Source: JALYGJ01 sp963781705
GTDB lineage: Bacteria > Chloroflexota > Limnocylindria > Limnocylindrales > CSP1-4
NCBI GenBank assembly: GCA_963781705.1
Contig: CAWAGP010000010.1
Coordinates: forward strand, 1,154,900 to 1,218,899
Length of the DNA stretch: 64,000 nt
Reading direction: 5' to 3'
Both the position numbers and the translations under genes were made by a program. This document shows, one piece after another, positions 1-10,401 of the stretch. Each line of letters opens with the position of its first letter. The stretch's first letter is position 1. The notes under the pieces were generated by a model. It did no database searches, was not told the DNA's origin, and saw nothing but the letters and a program-made list of their open reading frames with translations.

Positions 1-1640
1 CGGCGCGCTGGTGGCGATGGACTACCAGACCGGCGAGGTCCTGGCCTACGTGGGGAGCGCCGGTTACTACCGCGCCAGCGACGCGACGCCGCAGTTCCAG
101 CCCCAGTTCGACGTTCTCGCCAACGGCTGGCGCCAGTCCGGATCTGCCTTCAAGCCGTTTAACTTCGTAACCGGCATCAACGACGGGACGATGACCGCGG
201 CGTCGATGTTCATGGACGTCACCACCGCATTTCCCGACGGCAGCAACACCTACATCCCCACCGACTACGATCAGCTCGAGCGCGGCCCGCTGCGCATGCG
301 CAGCGCGCTGCAGTGGTCGCTCAACATCCCCGCCGTCAAGGCCTTGGCCATCAACGGCGTCAACCACGTCTTCGACATGGCGCGGCGCTTCGGCATGAAC
401 TTCCAGAACGACCAGCCGAGCGCCGGCCTGTCGCTCACCCTGGGCACCGAGGAAACCCATCCGATCGACGTGACCGAGGCGTATGCGACGCTCGCCAACA
501 ACGGCCGGAACATTGGCTACACGCACATCCTGTCGATCAAGGATGCGTCCGGCACGGATGTCGTGCCGCCATACAGCCCGCCGGCCGGCGAGCAGGTCGT
601 CAGCCCGCAGGCGGCGTACGTCATGACCAACATCCTGGCCAGCAACACCGATCCGCAACAGAACCCCGTCTGGGGAGCTTTCGCGTTGCGCGGCCCGGGC
701 GGTCGGCGGCCGGCCACGATCAAGACCGGCACCAACGACAACGCGGTCGACCTGGACGCCTTCGGCTACATCGCGCCACCCGACGACGCCGGCCGTGCGG
801 CCGGCGACTACGCCCTGGTCGTGGGCGTGTGGAACGGCAACAGCGACGGCTCGTCGGTCCTGCGCCCGGACAATCCGGTCTTCTCGACCGATATCGCCGC
901 GCCCACCTGGCACGGCTTCATGCAGGAGGTGACGCAGGACTGGCCGGGGCAGGACTTCGCCCAGCCGCCGGGCATCGTCACCGCCGACGTCGACGCGTGG
1001 ACCGGCATGGCCCCGACGTCAGTACACGACCAAGACCGTGCAGGAGGTGTTCATCGACGGCACGGTGCCCGGTGCCGACACCACCAAAGAGCCGTTGCAG
1101 GTGGTGACCGACGAGTCGGGCAACACCCTGCTGTGGGTCGACGGCTGCGCGGGCACGCCACAGACGGTGGGTTTCCTGAACCTGGACAACGTCGAGGCCG
1201 GGCATCCCGACTGGCAGGCGGCGGACCAGGAGTGGATCGCGCGCGCCAAGCAGGGCATCGGCATAGCCGGCGGCGCGGACCCGCAGAACCCGACCAAGAC
1301 CAGCTACCTGTTCAACCACGGCTACACGCCGTACGGCAAGAGTTGGGGCGCACCGTGGCCGCCGACGACGCCATGCACCGCCGCGCCGTCGCCGTCACCC
1401 AGCGAATCGCCCAGCGAGTCGCCGAGCGAGTCGCCCAGCCTGCTGCCGACGAAATCACCGACCACCGAGCCGACCCTGGAGCCGACGCCGACGGTCGAAC
1501 CCACACCGACCCCGACGCCCGAGATCACGCCGACCGAACAGCCCACCCCCACGCTTGCGCTCCCGACGCCGACCTTGCCCCTGCCCACGCCCACCCAGCC
1601 GCCGACCGAACCACCGCCGTCACCAACCGCAAGCCCCTAG
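1..1640 (+). CDS. Class A penicillin-binding protein, C-terminal transpeptidase part (5' truncated, frameshifted)
   Basis: Peptidoglycan synthase that cross-links stem peptides outside the membrane. The window opens inside the transpeptidase domain. The catalytic set is present in order: SAFK (SxxK nucleophile motif) at about base 137, SLN (SxN) at about 318, and KTGT at about 723. The reading frame shifts near base 1019. Upstream frame 2 ends in nonsense, and frame 3 resumes with YTTKTVQEVFIDG, the usual post-transpeptidase segment, so one extra base is likely. The C-terminus (about 1390-1637) is a low-complexity Ser/Pro/Thr/Glu tail, as in other wall-associated proteins of this genome. The glycosyltransferase domain would lie before base 1. 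Convergent with the dipeptidase gene. Confidence 0.9.
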
Positions 1641-1665
1641 CAGCGGCAACCTTCCTGGCCTCCAG

Positions 1666-2832
1666 CTACAGGCGGGCGGCCACTGCCTCGGCCTCGCGCA
1701 TGACGCGCAGGACGTTGCCCCCCGCCAGTCGGGCCAGGTCGCGGTCGCTCCAGCCGCGTTCGATGAGCTCGGCAAACAGGTTCGGGTAGCCCGAGACATC
1801 CGCCAGGCCGCAGGCGGTGAAGAGCGTCCCATCGAAGTCGCCGCCCAGACCGACGTGCTCCACGCCGGCCACTTTGGCGATGTGCTCGATGTGGTCGGCA
1901 ACCATCGACAGCGGCGGGATGGGCACCTGCAACGACTCGAACACTTCGTGCTCGATCGCTCGGCGGGCGGCCCGGTCGGCGACCCCGGTCTGGCGGCGCT
2001 CGGCCTCCGCGATGGCCGGGACGAGCACGGCGGCCGCCTCGGCCGACACGAAGCCGGCCACGAACGTCACCATCACCACGCCGCCGTTGGCGGGGATGCG
2101 CGTCAGGATCTCGTCGGGAACGTTGCGCGGCACGTCGCACAGGGCGCGTGCCGAAGAGTGGGAGAAGATGACCGGCGCCGCGCTGGCGTCGAGCGCGTCG
2201 CTCATCGTGGTGGCTGCGGTATGCGACAGGTCGACGAGCATTCCCAGCCGGTTCATCTCGAGCACCACCTCGCGGCCGAAGTCGGTGAGGCCGCCGTGCC
2301 GTGGCTGGTCGGTGGCGGAGTCGGCCCAATCGGTGTTGCGGCCGTGGGTCAGGGTCAGGTAGCGGGCGCCGAGCTCGCGGAACGCGCGCAGTGCGCCCAG
2401 CGAGTTCTCCAGGACGTGGCCGCCCTCCATGCCGAACAGCGACGCGATGCGTCCGGCCGCGAACGCGTTGCGCACCTCGCGCGCCGACCAGCACGGCGTG
2501 AGATCGCGCGGGTAACGAGCGACCATCCGGCGCGCCAGGTCGAGCTGCTCCAGCTGGATCCGGGCGAACCCGCCGCCGCCTTCACCTCCGGTCGGGACGT
2601 AGACGCTCCAGAACTGGCCGCCCACGCCACCGCGCCGCAGGCGCGGCAGGTCTGTCTGGCCGCTCGTGCGCCGGCGCAGGTCGTAGGCGGCGAGATCGCC
2701 GGGCGCCGACTCGGCGGTGCGGATGGCCCACGGCAGGTCATTGTGGCCGTCGATCAGGATGTGGCGGCGCAGGAGCGCCCGCGCATGCTCGAGCGCCAGC
2801 CTATGCGAACGTGAGCTCTTGGCGTGATCCAC
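1666..2832 (-). CDS. Membrane dipeptidase (renal dipeptidase family, peptidase M19)
   Basis: Zinc dipeptidase hydrolysing dipeptides, in bacteria often with D-amino acids. The 388-residue product shows the M19 signature: DGHNDLP near the N-terminus (first metal pair), the bridging Glu in GMEGGH, then LTHGRNTDWADS, LVDLSH and FSHSSAR, and a C-terminal GLGGDFDG. I chose the GTG at 2832 because the family begins just before the LLIDGHND-type segment. A longer frame to 2913 would add only Arg-rich residues that overlap mutS2. It lies 23 bases after mutS2 and is probably the last gene of the infC operon. No signal peptide is visible, so it is probably cytoplasmic. Confidence 0.9.
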   Translation of the reverse strand: MDHAKSSRSHRLALEHARALLRRHILIDGHNDLPWAIRTAESAPGDLAAYDLRRRTSGQTDLPRLRRGGVGGQFWSVYVPTGGEGGGGFARIQLEQLDLARRMVARYPRDLTPCWSAREVRNAFAAGRIASLFGMEGGHVLENSLGALRAFRELGARYLTLTHGRNTDWADSATDQPRHGGLTDFGREVVLEMNRLGMLVDLSHTAATTMSDALDASAAPVIFSHSSARALCDVPRNVPDEILTRIPANGGVVMVTFVAGFVSAEAAAVLVPAIAEAERRQTGVADRAARRAIEHEVFESLQVPIPPLSMVADHIEHIAKVAGVEHVGLGGDFDGTLFTACGLADVSGYPNLFAELIERGWSDRDLARLAGGNVLRVMREAEAVAARL

Positions 2833-2855
2833 TGGACCCAGTCTAGGTTCGACTT

Positions 2856-5180
2856 CTACAACTCGACGATGGTGGCGCCGTCGCCGCCTTCGCCGCGCTC
2901 GCCCGGGCGCCACGACTTGATCAGCGGATGGCCGCTCAGACGGGCGCGCAGCGCGTCGCGCAGCGCGCCCGAACCATGCCCGTGGATGACGGTTACTTTG
3001 GACATCGCGGCGACCGCGGCCTGATCGAGATAGGAGTCGAGCGACTCGAGCGCCTCCTCGACGCGCGCGCCGCGCAAGTCGAGACTGGATGGCACCGAGC
3101 GCGGCGCCGGTGGCGGAGTGGCCGGCCCACGCAGCGGGTCCGCCACCGGCGCAACCGCCGGTTGCAGCCCGGCCAGGGGCACGCTGATGCGCATAGTGCC
3201 GGCGACCAGCGTCGCCTCGCCCTTGTCCTCATCGAGTGCAGCGACCGTGCCCTGCCAGCCGCCACCGGAGCGCACGTACTGACCGACGCTGATCGGCAGC
3301 GTCGTGTCGCCCGATGAGACGGTCTCAGCGGTCTCGTCGGTCGCTGGCGAGATCATCTCGCTCAAGCGCGCGGTCGATTGTTCGAGCAACTGCTCGGTCA
3401 GCGTCTGCCGCTCGAGCAGTTCACGTGCTGCCGCAATTTCTGCCTGGACCTCGGCGAGCTGCTGCTGGGCCTCGGCGCGCGCAGTGACCAGCGCGTCCTC
3501 ACGCTCGCGGCGCGCATGGCGGCGCTCCTCCTCCGCCTCGTGCCGCGCGGCGCGGGCACGCTCCTCTGCCTCGGTCGCGCGCGCCAGTGCATCCTGGGTG
3601 CTAGCTCGTGTCTCGCGGATCGAGGCCAGCGTCTGCTCGAACTCCTGCTGCGCGCTGCCGAGGCGCGAGCGCGCATCGGCGACGATGTCGGCAGGCAGCC
3701 CGAGCCTCTCGGCGATGGCGAAGGCCTGGCTGGCACCGGGCAGGCCGATGGTCAGGTGGTAGGTCGGCTTGAGCGTCGCCAGGTCGAAGTCGACCGAGGC
3801 GTTCTCGACGCCGACGGTGTTGTGGGCGTATGTCTTGAGTTCGGCGTAGTGGGTGGTGGCGGCGACCAGCGCACCGGCGGTGATGAGGCGATCGAGCAGC
3901 GCCTGCGCCAGGGCCGAGCCCTCCGTCGGATCCGTGCCCGCGCCGAGCTCGTCGAGCAGCACCAGGCAGCCCTCCCCCGCGGCGCCCACGATGCGCACGA
4001 TCGAGCGCATATGGCCGGAGAAGGTCGACAGCGACTGGGCGATGGACTGCTCATCGCCGATGTCGGCGAAGACATCGCGGAACACGGGCAGGCGCGAGCC
4101 CGGTGCCGCCGGGATCGGCAGCCCCGACTGGTGCATCAGCGCGAGCAGGCCGGTGGTGCGCAGGGCGACCGTCTTGCCGCCGGTGTTCGGCCCGGTGATG
4201 ACCAGCGCGCGGAAGTCGGTGCCCAGCCGGACATCGATCGGCACGACCGGTGCGGTCAGGCCAGGATGGCGGGCCGAGAGCAGCAGCACATCGTCCGTGG
4301 CGACGGTCTCCGGGCGGACAGCGTCGAGTTCCACCGCCAGGCGCGCCCGAGCAATCCAAAAATCGAAGGTCGCCAGGGCGGCCAGCGTCTCGTCGAGCGC
4401 ATCGGCTTGGGCGCCGACCAGCGCCGAGAGCTCGTCCAGGATGCGTTCGACCTCGGCCGCTTCCTTGAGTTGCGCCTCGCGCCAGGCGTTGCCCAGCTCG
4501 ACCATCACCAGCGGCTCGACGAACAGCGTCTGGCCGCTGCCCGACTGGTCGTGGACGATGCCTTTCACACGGCTGCGGGCGTCGGCGCGCACGGGCACTA
4601 CGTAGCGGTCGTTGCGCAGCGTGACGATGGGCTCCTGCAGCGCGCCGGACAGGTCGGAGCTGTGGACGAGCGTCTCGAGTCGCGCGCGCAGCCGCTCGTA
4701 GGCGACGCGCACGGCGCGGCGCAGGCCGCCCAGCGCGGGCGAGGCCGAGTCGAGCAGCTCGCCGGCCGGATCGACGGCGCTTTCCAGGCGGGCGCGCAAC
4801 TGCGGCAGCGGTTTGATCGCGCGACCAAGCTCGTGCAACAGCGGCGGCCGCTCGCCGCGCAGGATGTCCGCCAACCGCGTGGCCGCTTCGAGCGTGTCGA
4901 GCACCTCGAGCAGCTCCGGCCCCAGCAAGCGCCCGCTGCGGCGCGCTCGGCCGACCAGCATGGTGATGTCACGCGCGCCGCCGATGCCCACGTCCGGGCG
5001 CCGCTGCAGCAGGTCGCGTGCCTGGTCGGTCTCATCGAGCAATCGCCTGACGACCGCCACATCGGACGATGGCGCCATCTGCTGAGCCAGCTGGCGCGAC
5101 GGCGAGAAGGAGGTGTAGCCGGCAACGCGATTGCGGATCTGCGGGTACTCGAGCAGCTCCCGGCTGCGCGTGTCGGTCAT
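2856..5180 (-). CDS. mutS2: MutS2 family ATPase/endonuclease with Smr domain
   Basis: A MutS-like ATPase without mismatch-recognition domains. Members suppress recombination or act on stalled ribosomes. The 774-residue product has the helical core domain (residues about 1-290), Walker A GPNTGGKT near residue 330, LLDELGAGTDP (Walker B) near 405, a long charged coiled coil (about 510-640), a KOW-like segment and a C-terminal Smr domain (SLDLRG and VIHGHGSGALR, last 80 residues). The ATG at 5180 overlaps the glycosylase stop by four bases (ATGA). Extending upstream would give only Arg-rich sequence out of character for the family. Length is normal. Confidence 0.95.
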   Translation of the reverse strand: MTDTRSRELLEYPQIRNRVAGYTSFSPSRQLAQQMAPSSDVAVVRRLLDETDQARDLLQRRPDVGIGGARDITMLVGRARRSGRLLGPELLEVLDTLEAATRLADILRGERPPLLHELGRAIKPLPQLRARLESAVDPAGELLDSASPALGGLRRAVRVAYERLRARLETLVHSSDLSGALQEPIVTLRNDRYVVPVRADARSRVKGIVHDQSGSGQTLFVEPLVMVELGNAWREAQLKEAAEVERILDELSALVGAQADALDETLAALATFDFWIARARLAVELDAVRPETVATDDVLLLSARHPGLTAPVVPIDVRLGTDFRALVITGPNTGGKTVALRTTGLLALMHQSGLPIPAAPGSRLPVFRDVFADIGDEQSIAQSLSTFSGHMRSIVRIVGAAGEGCLVLLDELGAGTDPTEGSALAQALLDRLITAGALVAATTHYAELKTYAHNTVGVENASVDFDLATLKPTYHLTIGLPGASQAFAIAERLGLPADIVADARSRLGSAQQEFEQTLASIRETRASTQDALARATEAEERARAARHEAEEERRHARREREDALVTARAEAQQQLAEVQAEIAAARELLERQTLTEQLLEQSTARLSEMISPATDETAETVSSGDTTLPISVGQYVRSGGGWQGTVAALDEDKGEATLVAGTMRISVPLAGLQPAVAPVADPLRGPATPPPAPRSVPSSLDLRGARVEEALESLDSYLDQAAVAAMSKVTVIHGHGSGALRDALRARLSGHPLIKSWRPGERGEGGDGATIVEL

Positions 5181-5776
5181 CTCGAAACCGCCCGATTGCC
5201 GGTCAGCCAGAAACGCCACGGCCGGTCGCGCCAGCCGTCGCCGGCGTAGTCGACGCCGACGCGCGGACCACTCGACACCGGCGCGCCATCGCTCGCGCCG
5301 GCCGCCGCCGGCGACAACCACAATCGGTCACCCGCGGTGAGGTCGTGGCCGTCGAATGTGCGGTCGATGGCGAGCGCCTGACACAGCCGTGCGGGCCCCG
5401 CGCACAGGCGTTCGACGGCGTCGCGCGGCCGCTGCCGGTTGCGACGCATCAGTTCGCTGCCGATCTGCGGCTCGAGCGCCCGGATCAGTACTGCGCCCGC
5501 CTCGTGGCCGGTCCCGCGCGCGACGACGTTCAGGCAGAAGTGCATGCCGTACACAAGGTAGACGTAGGCGTGGCCGACCGGCCCGAACATGGGCGCCGTT
5601 CTCGCCGTCCGCCCGGCGTGCGTGTGGCTGGCCGTGTCTTCCGGTCCGCCGTAGGCCTCGGTCTCGACGATGCGGCCGACCATCAGCCCGTCCTCCGTCA
5701 AGCGCACCAGCTGCGCGCCCAGCAGCGCGCGGGCGACATCCAGCGTTGGGCGAGCGAAGAAGTCGCGCGAGATCAG
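5177..5776 (-). CDS. 3-methyladenine DNA glycosylase (AAG/MPG family)
   Basis: Base-excision repair enzyme removing alkylated purines. The conserved core is plain: FFARPTLDVARALLG at the N-terminus, RIVETEAYGGPEDTASH (catalytic Glu), GRTARTAPMFGPVGHAYVYL, YGMHFCLNVV, and GPARLCQALAIDRTFDG. The family N-terminus FFARPTLDVA lies upstream of the first GTG (5707), so translation must begin earlier. The only upstream codon close to a start before an in-frame TGA is CTG at 5776. That TGA is the stop of cvpA, which lies in the same reading frame. Either a CTG start or translation coupled to cvpA is implied. About 199 residues, typical length. Confidence 0.88.
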   Translation of the reverse strand: MISRDFFARPTLDVARALLGAQLVRLTEDGLMVGRIVETEAYGGPEDTASHTHAGRTARTAPMFGPVGHAYVYLVYGMHFCLNVVARGTGHEAGAVLIRALEPQIGSELMRRNRQRPRDAVERLCAGPARLCQALAIDRTFDGHDLTAGDRLWLSPAAAGASDGAPVSSGPRVGVDYAGDGWRDRPWRFWLTGNRAVSR

Positions 5777-5785
5777 GCGGCGGCG

Positions 5786-6326
5786 TCAGCTGCCGGGCGA
5801 GCGGACATCGGCGGGCAGCAGGGGGCCCAGCATCGCCATCAGGCCGGGCTCGAGCGAGGTATGCAGCGACGCGGCCGATGGTCGAGTTGTCCAGCTCGAT
5901 GTGCAGCGAGTACACGGCGTCGAGCTCGTCGCTCGTCTGCGATGGGCCGCTGTAGTACGTGTCGAGCGCCAGTTCCAGCGATCCGATGAACAGCACCGCG
6001 ACGCCAAGCCCAAGCAGCCCGCCGACGATGTCGTCGATGAATGGACGCGCGCTAAGTTCGATGCGCGTGCCGCCGAGCTCGACGATCACGATGGCCACGA
6101 CGAACAGCACCGCGAAGGTCGATGCGAAGGCGAGCATGTCCACGTACGGCGGCGACAGGCCCGGCTGCTGGCCGGCAATCCAGTCGGCGATCGGCGGACG
6201 CAGGTACGCGGAGGCAATGAAGGTGACGAACCAGGCGCCCACCGCGATCAGCTGCCGCAACGCGCCGCGCCACACGCCAAGCGCAACGGCGATGGCGAAG
6301 GCCACCACCAGTACGAAGTCAGCCAC
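5786..6326 (-). CDS. CvpA family membrane protein (frameshifted)
   Basis: Small integral membrane protein of the CvpA/colicin V production family. Function outside E. coli is poorly defined. The GTG at 6326 overlaps the pheT stop by eight bases. Hydrophobic segments follow: FVLVVAFAIAVALGVWRGA, IAVGAWFVTFIASAYL, LAFASTFAVLFVVAIVIV and VGGLLGLGVAVLFIGSLELA, four membrane spans as in the family. Near 5870-5880 the frame shifts. The first frame reads STIGRVAAYLARARP, while the family-like end, HTSLEPGLMAMLGPLLP, lies in the frame that ends at 5786. One extra base explains it. Confidence 0.8.
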
Positions 6327-8765
6327 TGCGCACGCGCCCGCCGAGCTCGTCGGCAATGGCATCCTCGATATCCGCCATCAGCTCGGCCAGTTGCGCATCG
6401 GTCGGCCCGGCATCGGTCGGCTGGAAACGCAGCCGGTAGGCGAGGCTGATCTCGTCCGCTCCCAGTGGCGCACCCTGATAGCGATCGAAGAGAGTCAGTC
6501 GCGCCAACATCGGTCCGGCGTGCTGCCGGAGGACCTGAGTCACACGTCCCGACTCGAGATCACGCGGCACGACGATGGCCACGTCGAACTCCACGGCCGG
6601 CAACGCGGCAAGATCGCGCACTTCGGGCACCGTTCGCGCCAGGCCGGCCATTGCCTCGAGATCGAGCGAGGCGAAGAGGGCATGCTCGGCGCGTACCTCG
6701 TTGGCCGCCACATAGCGCGGGTCGAGCTCGCCCAGGCGACCCAGTTCGAGCTGCTTGCCGTCGTGCTCGACGACGACGACTGCGGTGCGTCCGGGATGCT
6801 CGACGCCCGGCGCTGGGGTATCGGCGCGCACATACGTCACCGCGCCACCGCCCAACCGAGTGATCAGCCACTCGACGATGCCCTTGACATCTTCGAGCAC
6901 CACCGGCCGCGCCGGCTCGGACCACGACGGCCCGCGCAGGTTACCGGCGAGGATCACGTCCAGCCTGGTCTGCTGCCAGGGCTCACGTTCGTGCCACGCG
7001 TGCACCGCGCCGATCTCGAAGATGGCCACGTCCGGCCAGCGCTGGCGCTCGTTGCGCGCGACGACGGCGAGCATGCCCGGCAGCAGCGAGTGGCGCAGTT
7101 CGGAGTGGTCGACGGTGACCGGGTTGGCGACGCGGATGGTCGATGCATCGTCGGCGGCGTATCCAAGGAGAGCGTGATCGAGCTGGTCCGAACGAGCCCG
7201 TAGCTGACCACCTCGGCCAGTCCGCGGCCGGACAGCAGGTCGCGCACGTGGTCGGTCAGCCGGCGCGGGTCGGGCCGATAAGCCGGCATCTCCGTATCGG
7301 GCAGCCGCGGCGGGAGTTCCTCGTAGCCGCGCAGGCGCATGATCTCCTCGGCCACGTCGGCCTCGATGGCGATGTCGCGCCGGTACGCCGGCACGACCGC
7401 GACGAGCGACTCCTCCTCGCCGTGCTCCACGGCGATGCCGATCCGTCCGAGAGCCGTCGTCATCTCGTCTGCCTTCAGCGATTCGCCCAACAGGCGGCTG
7501 ACGCGTGTTGGGCGGAAGGTGACTCGCTGCGGTGGCTCGTCGACCGGGTTGGTGTCCACCACGCCGACCGCGGCACGGCCGCCCGCCCAGCGCATCAGCA
7601 GCTGTGCCGTGCGATCGGCTCCGACGCGTGCCAGGCGCGCTTCCTGGCCCTTCTCGAAGCGCAGGCTGGCCTCGCTGCGCAGCGCGAAACGGAAGGCAGT
7701 ACGGCGGATCGACACCGGATCGAAGATGGCCGATTCGATGATCGCCGAGGTGGTCGCCTGGCCCACCTCACTCGAGGCGCCGCCCATCACCCCGGCGATG
7801 CCGATCGGCCCGCGCGGGTCGGCGATGACCAACGCCTCAGGCGTCAGCTCGCGCTCGATGTGGTCGAGCGTTTCGATGCGCTCGCCCGCGCGCGCGGGCC
7901 GGACGACGATGCGACCGGTCTCGACCGCCGCGGCATCGAACACGTGGATCGGTTTGCCCAGCTCGAGCATCACGTAGTTGCTGGCATCGACCACGTTCGA
8001 GACCGGCCGCATGCCCGCGGCGCTCAGCCGCAACTGAACCTTGAGTGGCGACGGTCCGATCTTGAGCCCGTCGACGTAACGGCCCACGAAGCGCGGACAG
8101 AGCGTCTCGTCCTCGACCTCGACCGACAGGTGGTCGGTCGTCGCGTCGCCTGTCTCGGCGACCTCGATGGCGGGCCAGCGCACCGTGCTGCCGCTGATCG
8201 CGGCCACCTCACGGGCCAGGCCGATGAGCGACAACGCGTCGCCGCGGTTGGGCTTGACGTCGATGTCCAGCACCACGTCGCCGATGATGTCGGCCAGCGG
8301 GCTGCCGAGAGCCAGCTCGCCCAGGCCGTCGCCGCCTACCTCGTCCGAATTGAGGATCAGGATGCCGTCCGCGTCGGTGGTCAGCCCCAGCTCGGCGCCC
8401 GAGCAGAGCATGCCGCGGCTCTCGACGCCGGCGATGGCCGTGACGCCGATGTGCCGATCCCCGGGCAGGACCGCTCCGGACAGCGCGACCGGCACTCGCT
8501 GTCCGACCGCGATATTGGTCGCGCCACACACGATCGACAACGGCTCGTCAGCGTGCGATACGCGCACCTTGGTGAGCGACAGGCGCTGCGAGTTGGGGTG
8601 CGGGGCTACTTCGAGCAACTCGCCGACCACGATCGAGCGCCAGTCCTCGCCGATGCGCTCGATCGACTGGACCTCCATGCCGAGCATCGTCAGGCGTTCG
8701 GCCAGGCGCTCGGGCGGCAGGTCGAAATCGACGTAGTCGCGCAGCCACGAAAGCGGGACTCGCAT
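6319..8765 (-). CDS. pheT: Phenylalanyl-tRNA synthetase beta subunit (frameshifted)
   Basis: Beta chain of the alpha2-beta2 synthetase that charges tRNA-Phe. The start MRVPLSWLRDYVD is canonical. It is followed by the tRNA-binding OB fold (PHPNSQRLSLTKV, about residues 55-150), the B3/B4 editing region (RPVSNVVDASNYVMLELG), the B5 domain and the catalytic-like domain. The C-terminal FDX-ACB anticodon-binding domain ends in a typical arrangement. Near 7172 the frame breaks: VVSYGLVRTSS is followed, in the other frame, by DHALLGYAADDASTIRVANP, the expected continuation. One missing base is the simplest explanation. An essential gene broken by a single base points to a sequence error. Joined length is about 815 residues, normal. 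Confidence 0.92.
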
Positions 8766-8779
8766 CGTTCAGCCGCGCG

Positions 8780-9826
8780 TCACTGGAAGCGTGCCAGGAA
8801 GCGCAGGTCGTTGTCGAAGAAGGCACGGATGTCGCCGATGCCGTGGCGCAGCATGGCAATCCGGTCGACGCCCATGCCGAAGGCGAAGCCCTGGTAGCGG
8901 TCAGGGTCGAGGCCGCCGTTGGTCAGCACCACCGGGTGGACCATGCCCGCGCCCAGGATGGTCAGCCAGCCGGTGCGCTTGCAGGCGGCACAGCCGGCGC
9001 CGCCGCAGATGGTGCAACCGATGTCGAAGGCGACCGACGGCTCGGTGAACGGGTAGTAGCCGGGCCGGAAGCGAGTGGCCGTGCTCGCCCCGAACAAGGC
9101 GTGGGCGAACTCGTCGAGCAGGCCGCGCAGGTGAGCCATCGTGGTGCCCTCGTCGACCATCAGGCCTTCGACCTGGAAGAACTCGAAACCGTGGCTGGCA
9201 TCGACGGCCTCGTAGCGAAAGCAGCGGCCGGGCAGCACCGCGCAAATCGGCGGCGGTGTCGTGCGCATCAGGTGGATCTGACCCGGCGACGTGTGCGTGC
9301 GCAGCGCGTAATGGCGGTCGGTGCCGGCCACGTAGAGCGTGTCCCACAGGTCGCGCGCGGGGTGATCGGCCGGAATATTCAGCGCCTGGAAGTTCAGTTC
9401 GTCGGTCTCGACCTCGGCCGTCTCATAGGTAACGAAGCCGAACTGGCCGAAGACGCGCGCGATCTCGCGTTGCGTTTCGATGAGCGGGTGGAGCGAGCCA
9501 CGCGCGAGCGCTGGCCCGGGCAGCGTAACGTCGGTCCGCTCGCGCGCGAGGCGAACCTCGAGGGCAATGTCGTCCAGTCGCGCGCGGCGCTCCGCGATCT
9601 GGCGCTCCAGCTCTTCGCGAATCGGGTTCGCCAGCGCGCCTACCTTGGGCCGATCCGGCCCAGGCAGCGTTCCGATCGAGCCGAGCAGCTTGCGCAGCTC
9701 GCCTTCGCGACCAAGGAAGGACCGCTCGACGGCCTCGAGTTCGGCCGGATCATCGGCCTTGGCGACCGCCTCCAGGGCGCGCCGGCTCAGCTCATCGAGC
9801 TGCGCTGAGAACGACTCCAGGTCCAC
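8780..9826 (-). CDS. pheS: Phenylalanyl-tRNA synthetase alpha subunit
   Basis: Catalytic subunit of PheRS, 348 residues. An N-terminal coiled coil (about residues 1-95) is followed by the class II core: HPLIETQREIARVFGQFGF, the motif 2 region FRYEAVDASHGFEFFQVEGL and motif 3 GFAFGMGVDRIAMLRHGI. A CxxC-x4-CxxC cluster (CTIC then CAAC, residues about 270-282) could bind a metal and is seen in part of the family. The ATG at 9826 lies 12 bases after rplT, and pheT follows 14 bases downstream, consistent with cotranscription from infC. Confidence 0.96.
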   Translation of the reverse strand: MDLESFSAQLDELSRRALEAVAKADDPAELEAVERSFLGREGELRKLLGSIGTLPGPDRPKVGALANPIREELERQIAERRARLDDIALEVRLARERTDVTLPGPALARGSLHPLIETQREIARVFGQFGFVTYETAEVETDELNFQALNIPADHPARDLWDTLYVAGTDRHYALRTHTSPGQIHLMRTTPPPICAVLPGRCFRYEAVDASHGFEFFQVEGLMVDEGTTMAHLRGLLDEFAHALFGASTATRFRPGYYPFTEPSVAFDIGCTICGGAGCAACKRTGWLTILGAGMVHPVVLTNGGLDPDRYQGFAFGMGVDRIAMLRHGIGDIRAFFDNDLRFLARFQ

Positions 9827-9838
9827 GGCGTGCAGCCG

Positions 9839-10189
9839 CTACCCGGCCCGAGCGACCTCGACGATGCTGGCAAACGTGGCCGCATCGCTTACGGCGATGT
9901 CGGCCAGGATCTTCCGATCGAGCGCAACGCCCGCCGTCTTGAGACCGTTGATGAACTTACCGTAGGTCATGCCGTGCTGGCGCGACGCGGCATTCAGACG
10001 CACGATCCACAGCGCGCGCAGCTGGCGCTTGCGCTGCTTGCGGCCCACGTAGGCGTACGCCATCGCGTGCATCAGCGCTTCGCGCGCCGGCTTTATCAGC
10101 TTCGATCGCGTGCCCCGTCGACCCTCGGATGCCTTGAGCAGGCGCTTGTGGCGCTTGTGTGCAGTGACGCCGCGCTTGACTCTCGCCAT
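9839..10189 (-). CDS. rplT: 50S ribosomal protein L20
   Basis: Primary 23S rRNA-binding protein needed early in 50S assembly. In several bacteria it also represses its own operon. The 116-residue product is canonical throughout: MARVKRGVTAHKRHKRLLK, the basic RRGTRSK region, YVGRKQRKRQLRALWIVRLN and YGKFINGLK. It lies 7 bases after rpmI in the usual infC-rpmI-rplT order. Confidence 0.98.
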   Translation of the reverse strand: MARVKRGVTAHKRHKRLLKASEGRRGTRSKLIKPAREALMHAMAYAYVGRKQRKRQLRALWIVRLNAASRQHGMTYGKFINGLKTAGVALDRKILADIAVSDAATFASIVEVARAG

Positions 10190-10196
10190 ACGTCGC

Positions 10197-10397
10197 CTAC
10201 TTCAGGTACGGCAGCAGGTGCTCGACCTGCCGGGCGCTGGTTGGATCGAGGACCTCCTTGCCGGCATAGCGCCGCGTGCGCCGTGACGACTTGATGTCCA
10301 GGTGGTGGCCGCGCCATGCCTTGCCCCGGACGACCTTGCCGCTGCCGGTCACCCCGAAGCGCTTCTGCGCGCCCTTGTGGGTCTTCATCTTCGGCAT
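10197..10397 (-). CDS. rpmI: 50S ribosomal protein L35
   Basis: Small basic ribosomal protein of 66 residues with the family signature MPKMKTHKGAQKRFGVTGSG at the N-terminus and a Lys/Arg-rich body ending in LLPYLK. It sits between infC and rplT with gaps of 4 and 7 bases, the standard arrangement. Confidence 0.98.
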   Translation of the reverse strand: MPKMKTHKGAQKRFGVTGSGKVVRGKAWRGHHLDIKSSRRTRRYAGKEVLDPTSARQVEHLLPYLK

Positions 10398-10401
10398 CTA
10401 G

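Noticed and set aside
3378..5249. Long open frame (623 codons) opposite mutS2
   Set aside because: Low-complexity Arg/Gln/Ala-rich translation with no motifs; a shadow of the high-GC mutS2 gene, whose own frame has full MutS2/Smr motifs.
7143..8897. 584-codon open frame opposite pheT
   Set aside because: His/Asp/Arg-rich antisense shadow of pheT without recognisable domain or start signal.
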